From NCBI GenBank assembly GCA_965230485.1, contig CBDDLA010000001.1, positions 3,410,001-3,474,000 of the forward strand: DNA of 64,000 nt, in the 5' to 3' direction. The notes under the pieces are model-generated. The model was not told the DNA's origin and made no database searches. It saw only the letters and a program-made list of their open reading frames with translations. The first letter of the stretch is position 1. Every line of letters begins with the position of its first letter. A program made the position numbers and the translations under genes. This document shows positions 7,904 through 16,189 of this stretch, one piece after another. This stretch comes from Putridiphycobacter sp965230485 (GTDB lineage Bacteria > Bacteroidota > Bacteroidia > Flavobacteriales_D > Crocinitomicaceae).

Positions 7904-10900
7904 TAAAGTTGAATGTATAGTGCAGACATTTCTGGAATATCCAACTTAATTTCTACTCTTCTATTTAGTTGACGATTCGAAGGATTATCACTACCATCTG
8001 CATTAGTATTTGGAACTGCAGGTTTAGATTCTCCAAACCAAGCATTATCCAGTCTATTAGGAGCAATTCCTCTTTCTATAAGGTATTTATATGCAACAAG
8101 AGTTCTCACTTGCGATAAGGTAGTATTATATTCTTCAGTTCCAATCCAATCAGTGTGTCCATCCAACCTTAACGTTGAATTTGGGTGATCTCTTAGATAA
8201 TCATAAACGCTTTCTAATACGTTTTTACTTTTATCTCTTAGAAAATATTTATCAAAATCAAAGTATATATTTTCAAAATCTGAGGAAGCTTCTACTACCG
8301 GGTCAGGTTCTACAACAGGGTCAGGTTCAACCACTGGGTCTGGCTCTACAACAGGGTCAGGTTCAACCACTGGATCTGGTTCTACAACAGGGTCAGGTTC
8401 AACCACTGGATCTGGTTCTACAACAGGATCAGGCTCAACCACTGGATCTGGTTCTACAACAGGATCAGGTTCAACTACTGGGTCTGGTTCTACTATCGGA
8501 TCAGGTTCAACTACTGGGTCTGGCTCTACAACTGGGTCGGGTTCAACTACAGGGTCAGGTTCTACAACAGGATCAGGTTCTACAACAGGATCAGGTTCTA
8601 CAACAGGATCAGGTTCTACAACAGGATCAGGTTCAACCACTGGGTCTGGTTCTACAACAGGATCAGGCACGTTATTATCAACTACCAAATTGTTTGCCCT
8701 AATAATATCTTTTAGATCAACCATATCAACATATTCCGAGTAAGCTACATCTTTTGTTTCTGGGTCTAAATTCACAATATATGCTGAAAACAAAACTTCT
8801 TCTGTTGGAATATTCATATTGTATGACATGGTTGTATTTCTATTAATAGAGGCTACTTCAGCGGCATCTTCAGGCTCATTACTTATTGAAAAATAGCCAT
8901 CACTATCCGTTATGGTATTACTTTTTATTTCATTATCGTCATCAGCAATATAAATACTCGTTCTTGGTTTAGGCTTTTCATTATCATTAGAATAACCATG
9001 AATAAAACCTTGTATTGGTGAAGTTTCAATACTCGAGTTACCTATGGCTTCTCTGTAACTTCTTAAAGCATCTTCTTCGTTTATAACAATTATATAATCA
9101 TCTTTTGGATTTAATTTTTCGAAAGCGAAATTACCATACATATCCGTTTTAGTTACTCTAATAATTTCATTATCAAGATTCATCAAATGTATTTCTATAT
9201 TTGAAGCGTTAACTGTTTCGTTATGAGCAATGGTGCCTTTTATACCTGAAGTAGAGTCACCGTAATCTGAATTTGGTCTTATCTCATCTATATTGTATTT
9301 TTCCTTAACTGCAGTTTCAATATCGAACATTGCATTTTTAAACTTAGCTTTTTGCGCCAATATATCCCCATTATCATTTTCAACATCACTCAGAGAAATC
9401 TCTTGAAATAAATTATAAGACTCACATTGTTTCGGAACGTAAAACTCTTCAGTATGTGCTCGTTCTAGCGAATATTCTCTTTGAGCAGCAACTAGTTCCA
9501 AAATATAAGTAGCGTCAGGAGGCAATACCATATTGTATTTTCCTGTTGTCGGATCTATCATGTAAGTTCCCATCTCTTCTCCAGTTTCCTTATTGGTAAT
9601 TTTAATGATACCACTTACAGGTGTATGTGTTTCAGCATATATTGTATAACCTTTAATATTTGTACTTGGAATATTTTCACATTCAAAATTAGCAGTATAC
9701 AAATCCAGTTGTCCATATGATCCAGGTCTTAATGAAGAAAAATAAGCAATAGATCCTTCTGCATTTTCAACATAAAAGACATCATTTCCATTTGAATTGA
9801 CTGGCGCACCAACATTAATTGGGTCTCCCCAGTTCCCATCTTCATCTCGTTCAATTTTATAAATATCATATCCCCCCATTGTGTTGTGACCCGTTGAAGC
9901 AAAATAAAATGATTTTCCATCAGAAGAAAGAAAAGGGGCGTCTTCGTCGTATTCCGTATTTATTTGAGGTCCAGCATTAACAGGTGCGCCCCACGTCCCA
10001 TCACCATTCGATTTTGAGATGTATATATCTCTACCTCCTAAACTTCCTTTTGCACCTGCAGCTACGATAAACATTTCCTGACCATCAGCTGTGACAAAAA
10101 TACTGTGATTGGATTTACCAATATTAGTATTCTTGTTCATTTTAACAGGAATACCCCAAGCTCCACTTTTCGATTTTTTACTCCTCCATATACTATTCTC
10201 TTTATAAATATATAGGGTTTTGCCATCTGGAGAAAGCGAAATAGGTGCCTCATGACTTTTCCCTCCATTTATTTCCTTGTTAATATAACCTGAGGATTTA
10301 TCTATAACTTTAGACTTTGACCATGATTCTCCTTTTTTCTGCGAGTAATAAATATCCTCAAAATATTCACCATCAATACTTTTTTTATTGGCAAGTGGTC
10401 TTCTGGAACAAAATAATAATATATCCTCTTCTTTAGATAGCACTGCTGAATAGTCAGAAGAAGAAGTGTTAATGTTTTCTCCCATATTAGAGACCTCAAC
10501 AAAACGAAATGCTGTTTTATCCCTTAAATCAATACCATTGTTACAAATTTCTATTTTACGGATCACCTGTTCCTCAAGTCTTGGACCATTTGCAGTTTTC
10601 CCATCAATTTCTAGTCGAAATAAATTATAAAATGTTAGTGCTTTTTCATATTCACCAACATAATGGTAAGCATCACCCATAAAATATAATAATTCAGGTA
10701 TTGTATCGGTGAATGATAAATTAATAGCTTCTTCAAAGAATTCTAATGATTTTTCTCTTTCAACTTTAGAATCATAATAAACAACGCCTGCTTCAAACCA
10801 GTGTTGAGGATCTCGAGTTCCTCCAACTGTAGCTTTATCATAAAAGGTTTTAGCTTTCCAGTACTCAAGGTCTCTTGTTGCTTTACGCCCATTTTTCACC

Positions 10901-11004
10901 AGTTTATTTATTTGCTTTTCTGTGAGTGCTTGTGCCTTTAAGGTTTGTTGACCTATTAATAAAAAGCAACCTAATAAAACAACAAGTAAGTTTAACTTTT
11001 TCAT
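7903..11004 (-). CDS. PorE-like outer-envelope protein: TPR, WD40/PD40 propeller, carboxypeptidase-regulatory and OmpA domains
   Basis: The start is set at the ATG at 11004 (MKKLNLLVVLLG), eight codons inside the longest frame, because a signal peptide begins there and ends near QTLKAQ. Domain order: TPR-like helices (about 30-150), a PD40 beta-propeller with repeated DGKTLYI/DGKSFYFAS/SSLRPGS strands (about 190-430), carboxypeptidase-regulatory-like folds (about 450-530 and 590-700), a 126-residue PDPVVE linker (about 778-904), and a C-terminal OmpA domain with DGHTDWIG and NRRVEIKL that should bind peptidoglycan. This order matches PorE, the T9SS component linking the secretion ring to peptidoglycan, but many Bacteroidota carry paralogues. 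The linker is unusually long and repetitive. Confidence 0.88.
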   Translation of the reverse strand: MKKLNLLVVLLGCFLLIGQQTLKAQALTEKQINKLVKNGRKATRDLEYWKAKTFYDKATVGGTRDPQHWFEAGVVYYDSKVEREKSLEFFEEAINLSFTDTIPELLYFMGDAYHYVGEYEKALTFYNLFRLEIDGKTANGPRLEEQVIRKIEICNNGIDLRDKTAFRFVEVSNMGENINTSSSDYSAVLSKEEDILLFCSRRPLANKKSIDGEYFEDIYYSQKKGESWSKSKVIDKSSGYINKEINGGKSHEAPISLSPDGKTLYIYKENSIWRSKKSKSGAWGIPVKMNKNTNIGKSNHSIFVTADGQEMFIVAAGAKGSLGGRDIYISKSNGDGTWGAPVNAGPQINTEYDEDAPFLSSDGKSFYFASTGHNTMGGYDIYKIERDEDGNWGDPINVGAPVNSNGNDVFYVENAEGSIAYFSSLRPGSYGQLDLYTANFECENIPSTNIKGYTIYAETHTPVSGIIKITNKETGEEMGTYMIDPTTGKYNMVLPPDATYILELVAAQREYSLERAHTEEFYVPKQCESYNLFQEISLSDVENDNGDILAQKAKFKNAMFDIETAVKEKYNIDEIRPNSDYGDSTSGIKGTIAHNETVNASNIEIHLMNLDNEIIRVTKTDMYGNFAFEKLNPKDDYIIVINEEDALRSYREAIGNSSIETSPIQGFIHGYSNDNEKPKPRTSIYIADDDNEIKSNTITDSDGYFSISNEPEDAAEVASINRNTTMSYNMNIPTEEVLFSAYIVNLDPETKDVAYSEYVDMVDLKDIIRANNLVVDNNVPDPVVEPDPVVEPDPVVEPDPVVEPDPVVEPDPVVEPDPVVEPDPVVEPDPVVEPDPIVEPDPVVEPDPVVEPDPVVEPDPVVEPDPVVEPDPVVEPDPVVEPDPVVEPDPVVEPDPVVEPDPVVEASSDFENIYFDFDKYFLRDKSKNVLESVYDYLRDHPNSTLRLDGHTDWIGTEEYNTTLSQVRTLVAYKYLIERGIAPNRLDNAWFGESKPAVPNTNADGSDNPSNRQLNRRVEIKLDIPEMSALYIQL
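8294..8671 (-). repeat. Coding minisatellite: 21 tandem 18-bp units encoding PDPVVE
   Basis: Twenty-one consecutive 18-bp units run without a break inside the OmpA-family gene. Most of the array alternates two unit types that end TCT or TCA (plus-strand sense), giving a 36-bp higher-order period. Units 16-18 are identical copies of ACAACAGGATCAGGTTCT and unit 19 differs only in its last base. One unit encodes PIVE instead of PVVE. The linker should form an extended, acidic, polyproline-like spacer. Copy number is expected to vary between strains by slippage, in frame each time. Confidence 0.97.
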
Positions 11005-11133
11005 AGGGTTCTTGTAAACATGAAACATGCAAAACCACTATGCTTTATAGATGTACTTGTAGGTGAGTCAATATCTCTATGTATGCAGAATGGTTTCATA
11101 AAATGAAATATATTCTGCTAAAATATGTAAGAA

Positions 11134-11159
11134 AGCCCCTCCTAAAATTAGAAGAGGCT
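11134..11159 (-). terminator. Rho-independent terminator of the E2 gene
   Basis: Read on the minus strand, AGCCTCTTCTA pairs along all 11 positions (two G-T wobbles) with TAGGAGGGGCT around a 4-nt loop, followed by a T-rich TTTCTT. It lies 22 nt past the E2 stop codon. Confidence 0.8.
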
Positions 11160-11181
11160 CAAGATATCAACAACGAATTTT

Positions 11182-12513
11182 TTACAATTCGCGATTTAAA
11201 TCAAATTGTTCTAGGTATTCAGCAACACGTTTAACAAACATTCCTCCTAGCGCACCATCAACAACTCTATGGTCATATGAGTGCGATAAAAACATTTTAT
11301 GACGGATTCCAATCGTATCTCCCTGAGGGGTTTCAATGACTGCTGCTACTTTTCTAATTGCACCCAGTGCTAAAATAGCGACTTGAGGTTGATTAATAAT
11401 TGGAGTTCCCATTACATTGCCAAAAGTTCCAACATTAGTCACTGTATAAGTTCCTCCCGAAATATCATCAGAAGCTAATTTATTTGAGCGCGCCTTTGTT
11501 GCTAGGTCATTGACTTGTTTTGTTAAACCAATTAGATTCAAATTGTCAGCTCTTTTAATTACCGGTACAATTAAGTTACCACTTGGCAGCGCTGTTGCCA
11601 TACCAATATTGATGTCCTTTCGCTTAATTATTTTATCACCATCAACACAAACATTTACCATTGGAAAATCTTTGATCGCCTTTATAACGGCCTCCATAAA
11701 AATAGGAGTAAAAGTTATTTTTTCACCTTCTTGCTTTTCAAATGGTCCCTTAACCTTATTTCTCCACATTACAATATTAGTAACATCCGCTTCAACAAAA
11801 GACGTAACATGCGGAGAAACATGTTTAGACATTACCATATGATCAGCAATCAGTTTTCGCATTCTATCCATCTCAATGATCTCATCTCCTTCCATTGATG
11901 GAACATTTGGAGCTGAAATAGCAACTGCATTTGAAGCCGCAGATGTCTTTGCTTTTGGAGTTTCAATAGTAGTTTCTTTTGGAGCTTCAACTTGAGGTGA
12001 ACCACTATCGATAAAGGCAAGAATATCTTTTTTAGTTACTCGTCCATTTTCACCACTTCCTTCAATAGTCTCTAATTGCATTATTGAAATGCCTTCTTTT
12101 TCAGCAATACTCCTTACTAGAGGTGAATAAAATTTTCCACTTGGACCAGATTTGCTGATAGGCTCATTAGATTCAGAACTAACAATTTTAGCTACTTCTG
12201 GTTTTTGATCATTTGTAGGGGCAGTTTCAGGTGCTGCCTTTTCTCTAGAAGATGGCTCTGGTGGGGCACTTCCATCAGTAGAGATGATAGCTATTACATC
12301 ACCAACTTGCGCAACCTCATCTTTTTCAAATAGAATTTTTGTTAATACACCTTCTGTTTCAGATGGTAGTTCATTATCAACTTTATCAGTTGCAACTTCT
12401 ACTAAAGGTTCATCCAATTCTACTGCATCACCAACCTCTTTAAGCCAATTTGTAATTGTTGCCTCAGTAACACTTTCTCCCATTTTGGGAAGTCTGATTT
12501 CTATTTCTGCCAT
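11182..12513 (-). CDS. 2-oxoacid dehydrogenase complex E2, dihydrolipoyl acyltransferase
   Basis: E2 is the acyl-transferring core of the pyruvate, 2-oxoglutarate or branched-chain 2-oxoacid dehydrogenase complex. The 443-residue protein has one lipoyl domain (1-76; lipoylated K44 in VATDKVDNE), a Pro/Ala/Glu-rich linker, a peripheral-subunit-binding domain (about 130-168, SPLVRSIAEKEG) and a catalytic domain ending with HSYDHRVVDG, where H415 and D419 match the acyltransferase active site. E1 and E3 genes are not adjacent. The single lipoyl domain with the VDNELPS context fits branched-chain or general E2 forms of Bacteroidota better than multi-lipoyl pyruvate E2. The gene has its own promoter box and terminator. 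Confidence 0.93.
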   Translation of the reverse strand: MAEIEIRLPKMGESVTEATITNWLKEVGDAVELDEPLVEVATDKVDNELPSETEGVLTKILFEKDEVAQVGDVIAIISTDGSAPPEPSSREKAAPETAPTNDQKPEVAKIVSSESNEPISKSGPSGKFYSPLVRSIAEKEGISIMQLETIEGSGENGRVTKKDILAFIDSGSPQVEAPKETTIETPKAKTSAASNAVAISAPNVPSMEGDEIIEMDRMRKLIADHMVMSKHVSPHVTSFVEADVTNIVMWRNKVKGPFEKQEGEKITFTPIFMEAVIKAIKDFPMVNVCVDGDKIIKRKDINIGMATALPSGNLIVPVIKRADNLNLIGLTKQVNDLATKARSNKLASDDISGGTYTVTNVGTFGNVMGTPIINQPQVAILALGAIRKVAAVIETPQGDTIGIRHKMFLSHSYDHRVVDGALGGMFVKRVAEYLEQFDLNREL

Positions 12514-12538
12514 TCTAAATGATCTAAATTTTAGTCCA

Positions 12539-12546
12539 CAAAATTA
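12539..12546 (-). promoter_or_regulatory. Bacteroidota -7 box for the E2 gene
   Basis: The minus strand reads TAATTTTG, matching TAnnTTTG, 25 nt before the E2 ATG. Confidence 0.5.
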
Positions 12547-12596
12547 ATCAATTTAAACTATTTCTAATATTAAAATAGGAATTATATTCCCGAAGT

Positions 12597-14228
12597 CTAA
12601 TTGAACTTTATTGCTTTTATAGGTTTTATTCGAGTGATTAAGTAGCTTGGTATTATTAGAACAAAAAAACAACTAATAACTGTTAGTAGATTAATAAATA
12701 AAATATTGAACAAATTAAAACTTACTGGGACAGCGTCCAAATAATAAATTTGGGGGTCTAATGGGAAAACATTAAAGTAAGATTGAAGTGCAAGAAAACT
12801 GATTCCTAAAATATTTCCCCATAAGAGTCCTCTTCCTAATAACAAGAGGGCATTAAAAATAAAGATTTTTCTAATAGACCAGTTAGTAGCTCCAGTTGCT
12901 TTTAGAATTCCAATGAAGTTGGTTTTTTCTATAATTAAAACAAGAAGTGATGTAACCATATTAATTAGTGATACAATCAACATCATAACTATAATAACCG
13001 CAATATTCATATCAAGAAAATCAAGCCATGCGAATATTTCAACATAAATATCCGTAATTTTTGTAGTTTTTAGTTCAAAAGGAATTTCACTATAAATAAT
13101 ATCATCAATCTTATCTAAGTCATTCCAATTGTCAATTAACACTTCATATCCTCCAATAAATTGGTTACCTGTTCCAGAACTGTTGTTAATAGTAATTGTA
13201 CCAAAGGGCATTTTTATTGCACTGTCGGAAAGGTATTGTATTGGAGAAACTTTTAGAAGTTGATCTGAACAGGTGCAGGACGAATCTACTTCTAAAGTTA
13301 ATGTGCTTTTATCCCAAAGAATTTGATTTGATTTGCTAGTAGGTTGCAAACTAGCTGCTTCGAATTCAATTCTTTTTTCTGAGTAGTCGTTAAGCAAGTA
13401 TAGCTTTTTAGATGATGGTTTGCCATTCCATTTATATTGAAACCCTTTCTCATTTCCAAAAGCTAAACCTTTAATAACGAATTGATCACGTATACAAGTG
13501 TCAAGTACTGTTAAAGCCGTTGAAACACCCCAGTTATTAATCGATTGTAATGCACTTATATTAGTAAAAATAATTTTTTTATCAAATTCTTCTAAACCTG
13601 TTCTATAAATTCCTGTAATGGTAAATTCTCTTTTTTTTGGTGTACTGTTTAGAACAAAGTAAGCACTAATTTTATCACCAATTTGATAATGCAGCAATTG
13701 TGCAATCTTCTCAGAGACTAAAACTTCTGATTTTTTGCTATTAAAATTTATGAGTTGACCCTCTGCTAACTTATCCTTGAAAAAAGTCATGTCATAAGAT
13801 TGATCAATCCCCTTAAATAATACTCCCAAGATGTCCTTATTGCTGCTAGAATCTGTTTGATTGCCAATCGTTATCGTTGTTGTATTTTCTTCACTTTGCA
13901 GAATTGCAGGCTTGTAAGCAAAAGTTTGAACATGCCTTACGAACTGATTTTTTTTTAAACTTTGAAGTAAAGATGAATCGGTTCTTAAAGGAGATGATTC
14001 CATTGACGTATTGTCTTCCAGATTGGTAATTTGCAGGTGTGATCCAAAACCTATAACTTTTTCGCGAATTTTATTTTGAAACCCTGTGACAATTGATACC
14101 GTAATAATCATAACAGCTAACCCAAGTATAATACTGATGAGTGAAATACGAATGATTGGTTTAGAAATTCGCCGCTTAGAATCTTTATAACCGATTAGTT
14201 TTTTTGCAATAAAATATTCGGTATTCAA
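12597..14228 (-). CDS. LolE/LolC-like ABC transporter permease (FtsX family)
   Basis: The protein has the MacB/Lol permease plan: an N-terminal helix (about residues 30-50, ISLISIILGLAVMIITV), a large periplasmic domain, and three C-terminal helices (about 400-535) with the family segment FIGILKATGATNWSIRKIF near 435-453. Lol permeases extract lipoproteins from the inner membrane together with the LolD ATPase. At 543 residues it is about 130 longer than E. coli LolC/E; the extra length lies in the periplasmic domain. No ATPase gene is adjacent, which is usual when one LolD serves several permeases. It lies divergent from NamZ. Confidence 0.85.
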   Translation of the reverse strand: MNTEYFIAKKLIGYKDSKRRISKPIIRISLISIILGLAVMIITVSIVTGFQNKIREKVIGFGSHLQITNLEDNTSMESSPLRTDSSLLQSLKKNQFVRHVQTFAYKPAILQSEENTTTITIGNQTDSSSNKDILGVLFKGIDQSYDMTFFKDKLAEGQLINFNSKKSEVLVSEKIAQLLHYQIGDKISAYFVLNSTPKKREFTITGIYRTGLEEFDKKIIFTNISALQSINNWGVSTALTVLDTCIRDQFVIKGLAFGNEKGFQYKWNGKPSSKKLYLLNDYSEKRIEFEAASLQPTSKSNQILWDKSTLTLEVDSSCTCSDQLLKVSPIQYLSDSAIKMPFGTITINNSSGTGNQFIGGYEVLIDNWNDLDKIDDIIYSEIPFELKTTKITDIYVEIFAWLDFLDMNIAVIIVMMLIVSLINMVTSLLVLIIEKTNFIGILKATGATNWSIRKIFIFNALLLLGRGLLWGNILGISFLALQSYFNVFPLDPQIYYLDAVPVSFNLFNILFINLLTVISCFFVLIIPSYLITRIKPIKAIKFN

Positions 14229-14293
14229 TTTGATTAAGGTTTAAAGTGTAAAATTACAATTAATAACCTATTTGCAATTAATTTATTTTTAAA

Positions 14294-15493
14294 ATGCGTT
14301 TTTTCATATTATATATTTTTTCTTTTTGTTTGTTTAACAGTTTAGGGTCTCAAGTATCTGATTCAATTTTTTGCAATAATGAGGTTGAGATTGGGGCAAG
14401 TAGGTTTGATTTGTATTTAAATAAAATAAAAGGAAAAAAAGTAGCTTTAGTAGGTAATCAAAGCAGTAGGGTAGGCAAAAGACATTTAGTTGATATTTTA
14501 ATAGATAAGAACGTTGACCTTGTTAAACTATTTTCGCCAGAACATGGGTTTAGAGGAGAAGCAGATGCAGGAGAAAAAGTGGACTCTGGTGTTGATAATA
14601 AAACAGGTTTGCCAATTGTTTCACTTTATGGGAAGCATAAGAAACCAACATGGTCAGATTTTAAAGGAATTGATATTGTGTTATTTGATATTCAAGATGT
14701 AGGAGCGCGATTCTATACCTATATTTCCACGCTGCATTATGTTATGGAGGCATGTGCAGAGCAGAAAAAAAAAATAATTGTACTTGATAGACCTAATCCA
14801 AATGGTTTTTTTGTTGATGGTCCGATTTTAGAAAGTAATTATAAATCCTTTGTTGGTATGCACCCTGTCCCAATAGTACATGGATTAACTATAGGTGAAT
14901 ATGCCAGAATGATTAATGGTGAAAAATGGTTGGGATCTAATGAGATTTGCGATTTGGAAGTTGTTCCATGTAAAGGTTGGGACCATAATAAGTTTTATAA
15001 GTTGCCAATACCACCATCTCCAAACCTACCCAATATGCTTTCTGTATATCTATATCCTTCATTATGCTTGTTTGAGGGGACGGTAGTAAGTGTAGGAAGA
15101 GGAACAGATTGGCCATTCCAAGTTGCTGGTCATCCTTTGTTTAATTCTGGAAAGTTCACATTTAAACCTGAATCAAACTTTGGCGCAAAGCAGCCTAAGC
15201 TTGAAGGAAAAAACTGTTTAGGAATTAATTTTTCAGAGTCTGGACTAAATATTATGCAAAATCAAAAACAATTGCAATTAGCATGGTTCATTGAGTTTTA
15301 TGAAGTGCTAAATTTGAACAATAAGTTTTTCTTGAGTAATAACTTTATTAATCTTCTTTCAGGTTCAGATCAGTTTAAAAAAAGCATTTTATCGGGCGAC
15401 TCTGAATCTCAAATAAGGGAAAGTTGGGAACCAGAATTGAGCAACTTTAAAATAACAAGAAAGCAGTATTTACTATACCCTGACTTTAATTGA
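14294..15493 (+). CDS. DUF1343-family exo-beta-N-acetylmuramidase (NamZ-like)
   Basis: DUF1343 proteins include B. subtilis NamZ, which removes terminal MurNAc from peptidoglycan fragments during cell-wall recycling. Conserved stretches seen here are VGNQSSRVG, KLFSPEHGFRGEADAGEKV, DIQDVGARFYTYISTLHYV, LDRPNPNGFFVDGP and VPIVHGLTIGEYARMINGE. The N-terminus is hydrophobic and ends near LGSQ, so the enzyme is likely exported. The length of 399 is normal. The final 8 bp overlap the end of the convergent small barrel-protein gene. Confidence 0.9.
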   Translation: MRFFILYIFSFCLFNSLGSQVSDSIFCNNEVEIGASRFDLYLNKIKGKKVALVGNQSSRVGKRHLVDILIDKNVDLVKLFSPEHGFRGEADAGEKVDSGVDNKTGLPIVSLYGKHKKPTWSDFKGIDIVLFDIQDVGARFYTYISTLHYVMEACAEQKKKIIVLDRPNPNGFFVDGPILESNYKSFVGMHPVPIVHGLTIGEYARMINGEKWLGSNEICDLEVVPCKGWDHNKFYKLPIPPSPNLPNMLSVYLYPSLCLFEGTVVSVGRGTDWPFQVAGHPLFNSGKFTFKPESNFGAKQPKLEGKNCLGINFSESGLNIMQNQKQLQLAWFIEFYEVLNLNNKFFLSNNFINLLSGSDQFKKSILSGDSESQIRESWEPELSNFKITRKQYLLYPDFN

Positions 15494-16022
15494 CCCCCAG
15501 CCTTCTGTATAATCCAACCTCAATGGTTGGAGACTCAAGGGGGTATTTGGTTAAGTCAAAAATGCCGTATCCACCTTGAAGGTCTAAATCTATTTTTTCT
15601 GTAATATGGCAACGAAGTCCTATTCCTAAACCAATATTATATCGTATTTTATAGACTGTTTCAACAGTTGCCTCACTTGGTTTGTTTAAATAATATGTAT
15701 ATTCCTTTTTTCTGCTAATAACTGTTACGACATGATTTCCTAGGTAACCATAAAAATCAATTACTTTTCCTTTTCGAAAATTGAATAAACCGGTTAGACC
15801 AGAGCTTAGAATAAAAGCAGGACCTCTTAAACTAAAAAAGGGCATGGTGGTTACTTGTATGCCAAATCTTGACGGCCAATAACGATATGAAAGTCCCACA
15901 CCGGTTGTTCCACCTGCATGCAATCCAAATGAACGCTTATTTGCTTTTAAGTTGTTAATTTGCCCATAAGATCCAGAATTAAGTATTAAACAAAAAAGTA
16001 GTATTCCGGATTGCTTCATCAC
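15486..16022 (-). CDS. Small outer-membrane beta-barrel-like protein of unknown function
   Basis: The 178-residue product has a signal peptide (MKQSGILLFCLILNSGSYGQ) and alternating strand-like segments such as GTTGVGLSYRYWPSRFGIQV and YKIRYNIGLGIGLRCHI, with an aromatic end, typical of a small eight-stranded barrel. The mature part opens with LKANKRSFGLHAGGTTG. No specific family is recognised; it could be an adhesin-like or structural porin-type protein. The upstream region carries two imperfect 22-bp tandem repeats that may be regulatory. Confidence 0.7.
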   Translation of the reverse strand: MMKQSGILLFCLILNSGSYGQINNLKANKRSFGLHAGGTTGVGLSYRYWPSRFGIQVTTMPFFSLRGPAFILSSGLTGLFNFRKGKVIDFYGYLGNHVVTVISRKKEYTYYLNKPSEATVETVYKIRYNIGLGIGLRCHITEKIDLDLQGGYGIFDLTKYPLESPTIEVGLYRRLGVN

Positions 16023-16060
16023 AATTTAAGATTATAAATTGGAAATTTACAGATTAAGTT

Positions 16061-16104
16061 TTAAGTGTTATAAGAAATAATGTTAAGTGTTTATTAAGAA
16101 AATG
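16061..16104. repeat. Two imperfect 22-bp tandem direct repeats upstream of the small barrel-protein gene
   Basis: Copies at 16061-16082 and 16083-16104 both begin TTAAGTGTT and end AATG, differing by a few bases in the middle. A third partial TTAAGTTT lies at about 16054. The 22-bp period is close to two helical turns, which fits a direct-repeat regulator site but could also be chance slippage in AT-rich DNA. Confidence 0.5.
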
Positions 16105-16189
16105 TTTCATTCGATTACAATAAGAGAAAAACCAAAGTATATTAAATATCTGGTAATAAAATTGACTTAAAATGAACGGGCACTTAAAT

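Noticed and set aside
8294..8671. CRISPR-like short regular repeats
   Set aside because: Units are contiguous 18-bp coding repeats without spacers and stay in frame with the OmpA-family protein.
8175..8702. Plus-strand open frame of 175 codons rich in Q and L
   Set aside because: It is the antisense reading of the PDPVVE repeat; the repetitive composition creates an open frame with no start context or domain.
11510..11842. Plus-strand 110-codon frame within the E2 gene
   Set aside because: Antisense shadow of the acyltransferase catalytic domain.
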